The translations under genes and the position numbers were made by a program. The notes below the pieces were generated by a model. That model was given only the letters and a program-made list of their open reading frames with translations. It was not told the DNA's origin and did no database searches. A stretch of 64,000 nt of DNA from Nostoc sp. CMAA1605 (GTDB lineage: Bacteria; Cyanobacteriota; Cyanobacteriia; Cyanobacteriales; Nostocaceae), in the NCBI RefSeq assembly GCF_021596505.1, contig NZ_PJIZ01000013.1:39996-103995 (forward strand), read 5' to 3'. Shown in pieces: positions 18,631 through 28,209 of this stretch (the stretch's first letter is position 1; each line of letters opens with the position of its first letter).

Positions 18631-19410
18631 ATGCAGGTTCTTGAATTTCCCAGTGTCGCAGTTATAGCCGGAGAAAACGCTGTGGCTGTGACTCAACTTC
18701 CTCCTGTATGGCAAGATATTGCTCAGGGTACTGTTAAAACTGGACTGTGTAACCCACAAATCTATGTAGAGATGGCACAGTTATTTTTATACAAGTTAGA
18801 ACAGGGTGATGTTGACTTATTTAACGAACGTCCAGAACTCACCCACCTGAAGCCATCATTTTGTCAATTATTTGGGCAATTAGCACGAGAAACCTTAGAA
18901 TTCTATGGTCATGATTTCATGACTTGTAACTATCCCAATTTTGCAGAAATTTTGCGAGAGTTGGAGAGTTACGGGTCTGACTATGCAGATGAAATCAAAG
19001 TGGCGAAAATTGGCTTAGAACTGTTCGATGAATTTGGTTATGAATTGCCAGCCAGCTTTTATCATGTGCATTTAGCACCAATTTATCGAGATCATGTGTT
19101 TGAAGAACGCGCCTTAAGATTTGACAAGCGAGACATTGAACACAAGCGTCCCTGGGATGCCATGCTTCATGCGTGTAAAGTATTTGCTATGCAAATGAAG
19201 GTGCAGAGTATCGCTTCCAAATATGGCTTTACTTATCAGCATGGTTGCGGTTGTAACTCCCACCTCTCAGCAATTGACTTATCACAGGGCAAATTTGAGT
19301 ATGAATTAAGTCCAGAAAAACGCGATCGCTGGATTCGCAGTTTCATCTGGACAGCTTGGTATGAGTATGCTTTCTTTGCGATCGTGCCGAATACTAGTTA
19401 TTTGGTTTGA
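18631..19410 (+). CDS. Conserved protein of unknown function
   Basis: 259 aa, no signal peptide or membrane segment. I do not recognise a named family. It is rich in Tyr, His and acidic residues, with a distinctive HGCGCNSH element near residue 206, a PIYRDHVF/FDKRDIEHKRPWD stretch, and a mainly helical N-terminal half. The Cys/His-rich element could bind metal, which is inference only. The start ATG follows GGAG seven bases upstream (GACGGAGATGATTCATG). It may share a transcript with the M20 gene 28 bp upstream. Strong coding character makes it a real gene. Confidence 0.7.
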   Translation: MQVLEFPSVAVIAGENAVAVTQLPPVWQDIAQGTVKTGLCNPQIYVEMAQLFLYKLEQGDVDLFNERPELTHLKPSFCQLFGQLARETLEFYGHDFMTCNYPNFAEILRELESYGSDYADEIKVAKIGLELFDEFGYELPASFYHVHLAPIYRDHVFEERALRFDKRDIEHKRPWDAMLHACKVFAMQMKVQSIASKYGFTYQHGCGCNSHLSAIDLSQGKFEYELSPEKRDRWIRSFIWTAWYEYAFFAIVPNTSYLV

Positions 19411-19411
19411 T

Positions 19412-19535
19412 TTGGGGACTGGGGATTGGGGATTGGGGATTGGAAGGTAGACAAGGTAGAATTCATGTCTCAACTCATCACCCACTACCCAGCACTCAGC
19501 ACTCACCACTCAGCACTCATCACTCATTACTCAGC
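19412..19535. repeat. Intergenic low-complexity repeats
   Basis: GGGGATT heptamers (about 19413-19442) followed by CACTCAGCACTCA-type units (about 19486-19535), the same families seen at 3714-3781, 40897-40933 and 63472-63508. Confidence 0.8.
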
Positions 19536-19547
19536 ACTTCATCACTC

Positions 19548-20513
19548 TCAAGGTTTACGGATGAAGATTTGCGTGATGTAAACTTCACCCTTGCTATTAA
19601 CTGCGACACCAATACCTGTCAGGTTGTAATTACCTTTAATGTTGTTGAGATGTCCAGAACTTCTCAGCCAACCTTGAACAGCTTGGGTTGCAGGATCACT
19701 ATAACCGCGATTTGTCGCCACATTTTCCGCCGCCGCTTGGTAAGAACTCACCGACGCTTGGACTCGTTGACTAAAACCAGTATGACCAAATGGGACAGTA
19801 CCATTAGCCATGTTTCGACTATGAATTCTGGCTTGATTATCTATAGACGAATTTCGCGTTAAGGCTGGTAAACTCAGAGAAGCACGGTATTGATTAATTT
19901 GCCGATGCACAGATGCTTCTACATCTGCGGTCTTGATTGTAGAAGTTGTTGGTTGGGGATTAGTGGGTGTAGAAGTTTGACTAGATGACAGCACAAATAT
20001 TTGTGTGATGTAAACTTCACCCTTGCTATTAACTGCAACACCAATACCTGTGAGGTTGTAATTACCTTTAATGTTGTTGAGATGTCCAGAACTTGTTAGC
20101 CAACCTTGAACAGATTGGGTAGCAGGATCACTATATCCCCGATTTGTCGCCACATTTTCCGCCGCCGCTTGGTAAGAAATACCTATCGCCTGGACTCGTT
20201 GATTAAAACCAGAATGACCAAATGCAGCTTGAGCATCAGCCATCCTCTGACTATGAATCCTGGCTTGACTATCTATAGACTCATTCCGCGTTAACGCCGG
20301 TAAACCCAAAGAAGCGCGGTACTGATTAATTTGGCGATGCACAGATGCTTCTACAGCTGCGGTGTCAATTGTAGATTGTGCTATGTGACGACTTTGAACA
20401 GATTTGGGCAAAGATTGTGGTGTGTAAGTGTGAGCCGGTGCAGCAATTGCCACTACTCCACCCGACACAATCAACGTGCCTAAAACAAAGTTGTGAATTT
20501 TCGTGCGAATCAT
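19548..20513 (-). CDS. Secreted protein with two tandem CAP (SCP/PR-1) domains
   Basis: 321-aa exported protein. A Sec signal (LGTLIVSGGVVAIAAPAHT) is followed by two nearly identical CAP domains, at about residues 55-175 and 205-321. Each has HRQINQYRASL, a GHxGFxQRVQA stretch, AAENVATNRGYSDPA, and GHLNNIKGNYNLTGIGVA, with the conserved His and Glu residues of the family. The two halves are close copies at DNA level too, so this is a recent internal duplication. CAP proteins are extracytoplasmic; some are proteases or lipid binders, but the role here is unknown. Confidence 0.88.
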   Translation of the reverse strand: MIRTKIHNFVLGTLIVSGGVVAIAAPAHTYTPQSLPKSVQSRHIAQSTIDTAAVEASVHRQINQYRASLGLPALTRNESIDSQARIHSQRMADAQAAFGHSGFNQRVQAIGISYQAAAENVATNRGYSDPATQSVQGWLTSSGHLNNIKGNYNLTGIGVAVNSKGEVYITQIFVLSSSQTSTPTNPQPTTSTIKTADVEASVHRQINQYRASLSLPALTRNSSIDNQARIHSRNMANGTVPFGHTGFSQRVQASVSSYQAAAENVATNRGYSDPATQAVQGWLRSSGHLNNIKGNYNLTGIGVAVNSKGEVYITQIFIRKP

Positions 20514-21156
20514 TAATAGGGTGTCTGAAAGACTGAAAGGGAACTTTCAGTACATCTAACCAGACTCATCTTTTTTAGACAAATAAGTCTTTGAGTAGTT
20601 TTATGGTGTAAAAGCTCACATTAATTAGTAAAACAGATTATCAAGCTTGAAATTAGCGATTTTTCAAATATTTGCCATCAAATTTTTCGGATTACAAGCA
20701 GCATAGGCGGTAGATGAAAATGCGATCGCCTATCACCGAAGAGTCAGAGGGGAAGAAAGCAGGGAGCAGGGGTAACAAGCCCTTCTCCTGGAACGCGGAG
20801 CATAGGTAGCAGTGGAGAGTTTCCTTCCTACGCGAATGTTTTCAGGAATCAAATCTAATTCCCACATATTAAGTTCAGTATATTTTAGAATACAACTGCA
20901 ACAAACACTCGACAATTGAAAATCCCTATCTTATCATTAGTTTATTAGCTTGATGTTTGGCAAGTCGAAGCGGGGTCAAAAACCCTGGGGATTCGTCAAA
21001 ATCGCCAGAACCTTGACAACATAATAATTACAGCGTTTCAATAATTCGGGAAGTTGCAAATTAATCGCAATAAGGTGGGCTGGAATCGACCTGATTTTGC
21101 GACTCGTCAAAATGCTTCCCAGGAAGCTTGCTCTATATAAGTTTCAGTACCGAGCA
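20514..21156 (+). promoter_or_regulatory. Intergenic region including probable CRISPR leader
   Basis: About 640 bp without a gene. The part adjacent to the first CRISPR repeat (about 20930-21156) is the likely leader: the array's degenerate repeat is at the other end, and the repeats end in the handle-like ACTGAAAC. CTCTATATAAG (21131-21141) might be a -10-like element. The left part contains a CCTTCTCCTGGAACGCG-type dispersed repeat fragment (about 20780-20800). Confidence 0.5.
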
Positions 21157-23055
21157 GTTTCCATTAACCTTTTCCCCGCAAGGGGACTGAAACTTCGACA
21201 TCGTGCTGTTAAAAATCCCAGAGTTGAGGGTGTTTCCATTAACCTTTTCCCCGCAAGGGGACTGAAACCCAGTCGAATAACTTCACTTTTCATTGGGTAA
21301 GGCGTACGTTTCCATTAACCTTTTCCCCGCAAGGGGACTGAAACCTTTCAAAAATTCGGCGGTAGCGTCCCATTCTTGACGGTTTCCATTAACCTTTTCC
21401 CCGCAAGGGGACTGAAACCCACTATCGATTAGTGGTTAAAGATGATAATTCCTGTTTCCATTAACCTTTTCCCCGCAAGGGGACTGAAACTTGCAAAGTC
21501 TTGCCGTCGCTCATTAAATTTTCTAGTTTCCATTAACCTTTTCCCCGCAAGGGGACTGAAACAATGCGGTTTGGGCATCTCCCAAGGTGGCATCGGGTGT
21601 AAAGTTTCCATTAACCTTTTCCCCGCAAGGGGACTGAAACACTTGGCTTATAGCCTAGTCATCCTTGGGTTTTTTACGTTTGTTTCCATTAACCTTTTCC
21701 CCGCAAGGGGACTGAAACGCACTCTCACCTTTAATTGTTTTTCCTTGCAAGATGCAGAAGGTTTCCATTAACCTTTTCCCCGCAAGGGGACTGAAACTAA
21801 TCACGTTTCACCTCAACATCGAAGCGATCGCAGTTTCCATTAACCTTTTCCCCGCAAGGGGACTGAAACGTGTATTGGTCATCGATAAGTAGGTTGCTGT
21901 GGTCAATGGTTTCCATTAACCTTTTCCCCGCAAGGGGACTGAAACAACAGGTGAGAGTCAGTAAGATTTATTCCTCAGTTAGTTTCCATTAACCTTTTCC
22001 CCGCAAGGGGACTGAAACCTTTTAGCAAGAAAGGTAGAGGGCAGGAGGCAGAAGGCGTTTCCATTAACCTTTTCCCCGCAAGGGGACTGAAACGCCATAT
22101 TTCTCCTAGTTTGTTACCATCCAAGCTTGTTTCCATTAACCTTTTCCCCGCAAGGGGACTGAAACATTTACCACTGCTATCTTTTACTTTAATTTGAGTT
22201 TCCATTAACCTTTTCCCCGCAAGGGGACTGAAACAAGAAACTTGGAACTGGTACATAGAAACAATTCACCGTTTCCATTAACCTTTTCCCCGCAAGGGGA
22301 CTGAAACTCGAAAATTGTGGTGAAAGCTTGGACGAACTATTGGGGGTTTCCATTAACCTTTTCCCCGCAAGGGGACTGAAACGTTCGCTTGTTCTTGATT
22401 GGTAATCCTCTAGTAATTCTCGGTTTCCATTAACCTTTTCCCCGCAAGGGGACTGAAACCCATCACAGTTAGGCTTGAACCTTCTGGGCGATGGTTGTTT
22501 CCATTAACCTTTTCCCCGCAAGGGGACTGAAACGTCATTTGTTTACTCCGTAGTTTTTATGTGCGGATTGTTTCCATTAACCTTTTCCCCGCAAGGGGAC
22601 TGAAACCCCCCATTAACAGCCTCCACGTTTGACTCATCCGCTAAGTTTCCATTAACCTTTTCCCCGCAAGGGGACTGAAACATCGCTTTATCAGTTTTCC
22701 CCTTAGCTTTCAAGTTACGTTTCCATTAACCTTTTCCCCGCAAGGGGACTGAAACGCTTCATCGTTTAAAATCCCAATCAGTTCTAAATCCAAGGTTTCC
22801 ATTAACCTTTTCCCCGCAAGGGGACTGAAACAAGACAATGACATCGAGGCAATTAAATTTATGCAGGTTTCCATTAACCTTTTCCCCGCAAGGGGACTGA
22901 AACTGCCCTTTGATTGGGGGAGGGGCAAATTTTTGCTTTAGGTTTCCATTAACCTTTTCCCCGCAAGGGGACTGAAACGCGTGCGTCCGTGCCGTTGGTG
23001 CTGGTGGTGGGTTGTGGGTGTTTCCATCAACCTTTCCCCATAAGGGGACTAAAAC
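21157..23055 (+). CRISPR. CRISPR array, 26 repeats, 25 spacers, no adjacent cas genes
   Basis: Twenty-five identical 37-bp repeats (first 21157-21193, last 22942-22978) begin GTTTCCATTAACC, contain the stem CCCCGCAAGGGG and end GACTGAAAC. A degenerate 36-bp repeat at 23020-23055 closes the array. Spacers are 32-42 bp and all different. The degenerate end and the ACTGAAAC 3' end both indicate transcription on the plus strand with the leader at the left. That 3' end resembles cyanobacterial type I-D repeats, but without cas genes the type is only a guess. Spacer 9 (21798-21832) contains HIP1. Short open frames through the array are artefacts of the repeat. Confidence 0.98.
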
Positions 23056-23377
23056 TCAAACTTAACATTTGCTTGAACTAAGTTAGATTCATTTAAGCTG
23101 AACAAAAGCAGGGCTAAAGCCCTTACTACAAACGCATCGGTTCAGAAAAATGAATGACGATTAACTGACCACCCAAGGGAGATGAAGCACAGAAGTAAAC
23201 TGCAAATAAGAATCTTCGCTTGAAAATGACACTTTAGACTATTGACTAATGACTGTTGACTAATGACTAATGACTAATGACTAATGACTAATGACTAAGA
23301 GAAAATGTCAAAATGAAATGTGTTTTGCCATCGCCACTTGATACAGTGAGCATTTGAGATAAATAAACTGGTAATTT
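23056..23377. other. Intergenic region between CRISPR array and trpS
   Basis: Holds CAGGGCTAAAGCCCTTACTAC (23109-23129), part of a common cyanobacterial dispersed repeat, then the heptamer array at 23229-23299 and the trpS promoter region. No gene. Confidence 0.5.
23229..23299. repeat. Short tandem heptamer repeat (TAATGAC units)
   Basis: Ten or so 7-bp units, mostly CTAATGA with a few TTGACTA variants. STRR-type sequence about 80 bp before the trpS start. Confidence 0.9.
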
Positions 23378-24385
23378 ATGGGTAAGCAGCGTGTTCTTTC
23401 TGGAGTTCAACCAACTGGTAACTTACACTTGGGTAACTACTTAGGCGCAATTCGCAACTGGGTAGAAATCCAAGAACAGTATGATAATTTCTTTTGTGTC
23501 GTAGATTTACACGCGATTACAGTACCGCATAATCCAGCGACATTGGCAGCAGATAGTTACACAATTGCCGCACTTTATTTAGCCTGTGGTATTGACTTAA
23601 AATACTCGAATATCTTTATTCAATCCCACATTTCCGCCCACAGTGAACTAGCTTGGTTGCTCAACTGCATCACACCCCTGAACTGGCTGCAAGACATGAT
23701 TCAGTTTAAAGAGAAAGCCGTCAAGCAAGGGGAAAACGTCGGTGCAGGTTTATTAATCTACCCAGTGCTGATGGCGGCTGATATTTTGTTGTATCAAGCC
23801 GATAAAGTGCCGGTAGGTGAAGACCAAAAACAACACCTAGAACTCACACGGGATATCGTCAACAGATTTAATCACCAATTCGCCAAGGATCAGCCCGTCC
23901 TCAAACTACCAGACCCCTTAATTCGCAAAGAAGGCGCGAGGGTGATGAGTTTGACCGATGGGACGCGCAAAATGTCTAAATCTGACCCTTCAGAGTTAAG
24001 CCGGATTAATCTTTTAGATCCACCAGATCAGATTGCCAATAAAATTAAACGTTGTAAAACTGACCCAGTGCGGGGATTAATCTTTGACGACCCAGAAAGA
24101 CCAGAGTGCAACAACTTGCTAACTTTATATATGTTATTGTCAGGCAAGGCGAAGGAAGAAGTAGCAGCTGAGTGTCAAGACATGGGCTGGGGACAATTTA
24201 AGCCATTACTGACCGAAACAGCAATTAACGCTCTCAAACCCATCCAAGACAAATATCAGCAAATCATGGACGACAAAGGTTATTTAGAGTCTGTGTTGCG
24301 TGATGGTAGAGAAAAAGCCGAAGCCATAGCCAACCAAACCCTCAAAGACGTGAAAGCTGCGTTAGGTTATTCAATGCCTTTGTGA
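23378..24385 (+). CDS. trpS: Tryptophan--tRNA ligase
   Basis: Charges tRNA-Trp with tryptophan using ATP; cytoplasmic class I synthetase. The HIGH-like motif is [11 protein letters not shown], the KMSKS loop is present as [10 protein letters not shown], and [11 protein letters not shown] opens the protein, as is typical for TrpRS. Length 335 aa is normal. The start ATG at 23378 is preceded by no strong Shine-Dalgarno sequence. Monocistronic; the IS element lies downstream. Confidence 0.97.
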   Translation: MGKQRVLSGVQPTGNLHLGNYLGAIRNWVEIQEQYDNFFCVVDLHAITVPHNPATLAADSYTIAALYLACGIDLKYSNIFIQSHISAHSELAWLLNCITPLNWLQDMIQFKEKAVKQGENVGAGLLIYPVLMAADILLYQADKVPVGEDQKQHLELTRDIVNRFNHQFAKDQPVLKLPDPLIRKEGARVMSLTDGTRKMSKSDPSELSRINLLDPPDQIANKIKRCKTDPVRGLIFDDPERPECNNLLTLYMLLSGKAKEEVAAECQDMGWGQFKPLLTETAINALKPIQDKYQQIMDDKGYLESVLRDGREKAEAIANQTLKDVKAALGYSMPL

Positions 24386-24395
24386 ATTTGGGAAT

Positions 24396-24480
24396 GGGGC
24401 ATGGGGCATTGGGCATTGGGCATTGGGCATTGGGCATTGGGCATTGGGCATTGGGCATTGGGCATTGGGCATTGGGTATG
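24396..24480. repeat. Tandem heptamer repeat (GGGCATT units)
   Basis: About eleven consecutive GGGCATT units directly after trpS, followed by a CCCTGCTCC-type low-complexity tract into which the IS element inserted. Confidence 0.92.
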
Positions 24481-24520
24481 GGATTAAAATCTACCTTGTC
24501 CCCTGCCTCCCCTGCTCCCC

Positions 24521-25878
24521 CTTTTAAGGGTAGGGGTTTAAAAATCAGGCAGTAGAGAGAGTGATTTTCAAGACATGAAGTTGTGGAGTCAAGTTAGGCC
24601 AAGGTTGAGGGAAAAAGCTACCGATGGGTAAAGGTTCTCGATTAAGAACAGCAGCTTTAATGACTAAAAATCCACGCCGAAAACAACTCAAGCAACGATG
24701 GAAAACACTATGTTTGAAATTGCGTCGAGCAACATGAGTGGGTGGTAGCTCATCTAAACTACTAATGGGTAGATTGGCATCAACTTCTCCACCGACGCTA
24801 ACTTGCCACAGAGTAGCAACAGCCATCGCCAACCAATGCCTCTCGGCGCGTTTGGGGTGAGTAATTTTGGTGCGATGCCAACCAAAACCGCCGCGTTTGC
24901 CATCTTTAAACAGACACTCAATCCAACAGCGCATGGTATACCAGCAAGCATCCGCAATTTCCGGTGGTAAATCGGTGAGAATTAACCAAGGGTCAGCATA
25001 ACCCTCATCATGGCGAGCTACCAAAGTACATTTGACAGAGTTAGTTTTGAAACAAGTAACTAAACCAGAGAACGACTGACCAACTTCCGAGACCAAAGTA
25101 TTTAAAGGTTGCCAAGATTCAGTTCCTTGAGGTTTGAACTGTCCAATTTGGTTAATTCGCATAAATGGATGCCAACCCAGGGATTGAATTTGTTGATATA
25201 GCCAGTCGGCATACAGTCCACGGTCTGTTGTCACTATGACAAACCAATCTGCTGGTACAGTCTCACTGATGTCGCTTAATAATTTTTGCCAGTGCGGTTT
25301 CCAACTTCCTGGTTTAGTTGCCTCCACTATTTTCCAGGCTATGGGAATTCCACAACCCCTATAAACAACACTAATCGCTAAGACTGTAAATCTATCACTC
25401 AATGTTGTGGCATCAGCTGCTAATGCCAACCGTTTTTCCTCTTGTGGCCACAGACTCAGAATCCATAACAACAAAGGTCTAAAACACAATGTCACATCTA
25501 GTGTTGCCCGTCCTGTTGTTGCTTTTGTTTTATCTTCCCCATCTCTTAACCATTCTCTGAGTTGCTGACGTACTGTATTTTCCTTTTTTCCCAATAACTC
25601 TGCTAAGAACACTGACACTGTTGTCAGTCCACATGATTGGGTCATCACTATCCCAAAACTCCACATTGCTAGTATCAATGCTTGCGACTTGGACAGATGG
25701 GGCATCTTTTCTATCACTGTTCTAGTCCATTGCCTTAATTCCTCATTTTTTCCTAACAGCATTCTCCCTGACACCCTCAATTCTTCGCTTTATCTGACTT
25801 GCGGATTTTTGCGGTTTGATAACAGTTGTATATTTTACCTGCTTTTCTGCCCCTTTCTTAAACCCCTACCCTTGAAAG
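24521..25878 (-). mobile_element. Complete IS4-like insertion sequence with 9-bp target duplication
   Basis: About 1358 bp. Imperfect terminal inverted repeats of about 30 bp (left CTTTTAAGGGTAGGGGTTTA, right reverse complement CTTTCAAGGGTAGGGGTTTA) flank one transposase gene. The flanks show CTGCTCCCC at 24512-24520 and again at 25879-25887, a 9-bp direct repeat consistent with IS4-type insertion. The surrounding tract is itself made of CTGCTCCCC units, so the duplication is suggestive rather than proven. The transposase stop lies close to the left terminal repeat. Confidence 0.85.
24545..25762 (-). CDS. IS4-like family DDE transposase
   Basis: About 405-aa transposase. First acidic residue in [10 protein letters not shown], second in [13 protein letters not shown], third in the IS4-type C-terminal element [18 protein letters not shown] (Y-(2)-R-(3)-E-(6)-K spacing). 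These make it a DDE enzyme of the IS4 group. Both ends are intact and there is no frameshift, so the element may be active. ATG at 25762 is my start; TTG at 25780 would add six residues. Confidence 0.88.
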   Translation of the reverse strand: MLLGKNEELRQWTRTVIEKMPHLSKSQALILAMWSFGIVMTQSCGLTTVSVFLAELLGKKENTVRQQLREWLRDGEDKTKATTGRATLDVTLCFRPLLLWILSLWPQEEKRLALAADATTLSDRFTVLAISVVYRGCGIPIAWKIVEATKPGSWKPHWQKLLSDISETVPADWFVIVTTDRGLYADWLYQQIQSLGWHPFMRINQIGQFKPQGTESWQPLNTLVSEVGQSFSGLVTCFKTNSVKCTLVARHDEGYADPWLILTDLPPEIADACWYTMRCWIECLFKDGKRGGFGWHRTKITHPKRAERHWLAMAVATLWQVSVGGEVDANLPISSLDELPPTHVARRNFKHSVFHRCLSCFRRGFLVIKAAVLNREPLPIGSFFPQPWPNLTPQLHVLKITLSTA

Positions 25879-25949
25879 CTGCTCCCCCTGCTTCCCCTGC
25901 TCCCCCTGCTCCCCCTGCTCCCCCTGCTCCCCTGCTCCCCTGCCTCCCC
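25879..25949. repeat. Low-complexity CTGCTCCCC tandem units
   Basis: Seven or so 9-bp units CTGCTCCCC/CTGCTTCCC continue the tract interrupted by the IS. Similar C-rich words are found at 48799-48833 and 63536-63556. Confidence 0.85.
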
Positions 25950-26006
25950 AATCCCCCGACTTCTCTTTAAGGTGTAATTTGTTATACCCTTGAAGAGAAC
26001 CCAATT

Positions 26007-26951
26007 ATGAATGTTATGGAACATAGCCATAGCTGTAGTTACAGTACACTGAACAATTTCCGTAAGGCCGCGCAAGCGGGTGAATTTTTAGTTACCGCCG
26101 AGGTAGCACCACCAAAAGGGGGAGATCCCACCCACATGATTGAAATGGCGGCGACCCTTAAGGGGAGGGTTCATGCTGTCAATATTACCGATGGTAGCCG
26201 AGCTGTGTTACGGATGTCTTCATTGGTAGCATCAGTGATTTTGCTACAAAATGGGATTGAACCAATTTGTCAGATGGCTTGCCGCGATCGCAACCGTATC
26301 GGATTACAAGCCGACTTGATGGGCGCGCACGCTTTAGGTATCCGTAATATCTTAGCCTTGACAGGCGACCCAGTAAAAGCAGGCGATCATCCTGAAGCCA
26401 AAGCCGTATTTGATTTAGAAGCCGTGCGACTATTGCAACTGATTCGGAAAATGAATCAAGGTGTCGATGGCAATGATAAACCTTTGACCGATGGTGCAAC
26501 GGATTTATTTGTAGGTGCAGCCGTAGATCCTCAGTGTGCTAGTTGGTCAGGTTTGCAAAGTCGCTTTGAACGCAAAATTGAAGCCGGAGCGCAATTTTTT
26601 CAAAGTCAGTTAATTACTGATTTTGAAAGACTAGAAAAATTCATGGACAAGATAGCATCAGTCCATAATAAACCCATTTTGGCGGGAATTTTTCTATTGA
26701 AATCAGCGAAAAACGCTCAATTTATTAATAAATGCGTTCCAGGTGTCAATATACCTGAACACATCATTGAAAGGTTAGCACAAGCCAAACACCCCCTAGA
26801 AGAAGGTGTAAAAATTGCTGCCGAGCAAGTGCAGATTGCAAGGCAATTATGTCACGGTGTCCACATGATGGCAGTCAAGCGGGAAGATTTGATTCCCAAA
26901 ATCTTAGATTTAGCTGGAGTTGCGCCAGTTAATCAGGTGTTAGCGAAGTAG
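26007..26951 (+). CDS. Methylenetetrahydrofolate reductase family protein
   Basis: 314-aa FAD enzyme of the MetF family, which reduces 5,10-methylene-THF to 5-methyl-THF for methionine synthesis. TAEVAPPKGGDP carries the catalytic Glu equivalent. AVNITDG, the conserved CRDRNRIGLQADLMGA stretch, NILALTGDP and GAAVDP are the family core, and PILAGIFLL is near the C-terminus. It is short but in the range of bacterial single-domain MTHFRs. ATG four codons in is an alternative start. It lies just downstream of the IS element. Confidence 0.85.
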   Translation: MNVMEHSHSCSYSTLNNFRKAAQAGEFLVTAEVAPPKGGDPTHMIEMAATLKGRVHAVNITDGSRAVLRMSSLVASVILLQNGIEPICQMACRDRNRIGLQADLMGAHALGIRNILALTGDPVKAGDHPEAKAVFDLEAVRLLQLIRKMNQGVDGNDKPLTDGATDLFVGAAVDPQCASWSGLQSRFERKIEAGAQFFQSQLITDFERLEKFMDKIASVHNKPILAGIFLLKSAKNAQFINKCVPGVNIPEHIIERLAQAKHPLEEGVKIAAEQVQIARQLCHGVHMMAVKREDLIPKILDLAGVAPVNQVLAK

Positions 26952-27065
26952 ACAAGGCAATTTTATTTGTGTTGTACAGAGGAGGAGAGGTGATTGGTAT
27001 CGTTTCTCCTCCCTTTCTCACTGCTACACTAAGAAACAACCCTTACCCTGTGCAAAGGTAATCTT

Positions 27066-27788
27066 ATGACCTCTGCAACCAATCTAGACGCTGACCTCAC
27101 CCCATTTCCTGACCATACGCAGCTACCAGAGTCCGATGGTACATTCGTGAAAAACTGGCAAGAACATCCTCAAAGCATTTTATTGACGGACTCAATTCAA
27201 CCCGTCCTCAAACAGTTACATCCTGATGGTCAATATTGTATTGGTCAAGACTTAGGCATTTACTGGCGTTTAACTGACCCCCCAGAAAAAGGCGCGGAAG
27301 CACCTGATTGGTTTTATGTAGGAAATGTCCCGCCTTTACTTGATGGACAAACACGACGATCTTATGTGTTGTGGCGTGAGTTTATTTCCCCATCTATTGC
27401 TTTGGAATTTGTTTCTGGTGATGGTAGTGAAGAACGAGATAGAACACCCTGGAAGGGTAAATTTTGGATTTATGAGCAGGTAATTCATCCAGCTTTTTAC
27501 GGTATCTATGAAGTAAATAAAGCCAGTGTAGAAGTTTATGAATTAATTGGTGGTAGATATCAGATACTATCAGCCAATGAACGCGGACGTTATCCTATCA
27601 CACCCTTGGGAGTTGAGTTAGGTATATGGGAGGGTGAATATCAAAATGCACAATTACCCTGGCTACGTTGGTGGGATACGGAGGGTAATTTGTTGCTGAC
27701 TGGTGAAGAAAGAGCCGAACAAGAACGTCAACGCAACGATCGCCTGATTGCTCAACTGCGCGCTCTCGGTGTTGAACCAGAAGTATAA
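27066..27788 (+). CDS. Uma2 family endonuclease-like protein (duplicate A)
   Basis: 240-aa Uma2/DUF820 protein. DWFYVGNVPPLLDG, SPSIALEFVSGDGSEERD and YGIYEVNKASVEVY are the core; ELIGGRYQ and GVELGIWEGEY follow. A short charged tail RAEQERQRN ends in LIAQLRALGVEPEV. It is nearly identical to the gene at 31405, including about 30 bp upstream of the ATG (CTGTGCAAAGGTAATCTT here, CTCTGCAAAGGTAATCTT there). The pair flanks two kinases and one small gene. Function unknown beyond the nuclease-like fold. Confidence 0.85.
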   Translation: MTSATNLDADLTPFPDHTQLPESDGTFVKNWQEHPQSILLTDSIQPVLKQLHPDGQYCIGQDLGIYWRLTDPPEKGAEAPDWFYVGNVPPLLDGQTRRSYVLWREFISPSIALEFVSGDGSEERDRTPWKGKFWIYEQVIHPAFYGIYEVNKASVEVYELIGGRYQILSANERGRYPITPLGVELGIWEGEYQNAQLPWLRWWDTEGNLLLTGEERAEQERQRNDRLIAQLRALGVEPEV

Positions 27789-27839
27789 TTAGATGTAACA
27801 TAACCCCGATTTTGCTCGAAAATCGGGGTGTTTGTGGTG

Positions 27840-28124
27840 TTATACAACCAAAATTTGACGGATTAAAATACTCATTACTTGGTCAGGGTTTTCCGTTGGT
27901 AAAAGTGGACTCCAATCTCCTACATTGGCATAACCAACTGCCTGCAAATAATGTATTGTACTGGTGACAGCTTTAGGAGAACCAATCAACAAATGTTTAA
28001 TGGGTTCTCTGTTGGGTAATGGCTGTTGAGTAGATTGTTGAATCGTGGGTGTATCAGAATTTTCGTTGCTCAAATACTGTTGTAGTAGTGCTTGAGCATC
28101 TCTTAATTTGGTTTCTTGTGCCAT
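27840..28124 (-). CDS. Small hypothetical protein
   Basis: 94 aa from the ATG at 28124 (MAQETKLRDAQALLQQYL), with AGGAG about 12 bases upstream. A longer reading to 28211 would translate the HIP1 palindrome and is unlikely. An N-terminal helix and Gln-rich linker are followed by a C-terminal region HLLIGSPKAVTSTIHYLQAVGYANVGDWSPLL that looks folded. The pattern of linker plus compact domain is seen in many cyanobacterial small proteins; no named family recognised. It is convergent with Uma2 duplicate A. Confidence 0.6.
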   Translation of the reverse strand: MAQETKLRDAQALLQQYLSNENSDTPTIQQSTQQPLPNREPIKHLLIGSPKAVTSTIHYLQAVGYANVGDWSPLLPTENPDQVMSILIRQILVV

Positions 28125-28155
28125 GATAATAATCGACTCCTGTTTTGGGGTTGAA

Positions 28156-28209
28156 AGAAAGGCGATCGCGGACTTTGCTAGAGGGGCGATCGCCTTTCTC
28201 ATACTATTC
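28156..28209. repeat. HIP1-containing palindrome
   Basis: Perfect 14-bp inverted arms (AGAAAGGCGATCGC at 28156-28169 and its complement at 28196-28209) separated by 26 bp, just upstream of the small gene. It could form a hairpin in RNA from either strand. Confidence 0.8.

Noticed and set aside
21097..22928. Several open frames on both strands through the CRISPR array
   Set aside because: They consist of the translated 37-bp repeat (for example VSINLFPARGLK and FSPLAGKRLMET) and have no independent coding evidence.
21157..23055. Naming the CRISPR subtype (I-D, III or other)
   Set aside because: The repeat end resembles type I-D, but without cas genes the subtype cannot be set from the window.
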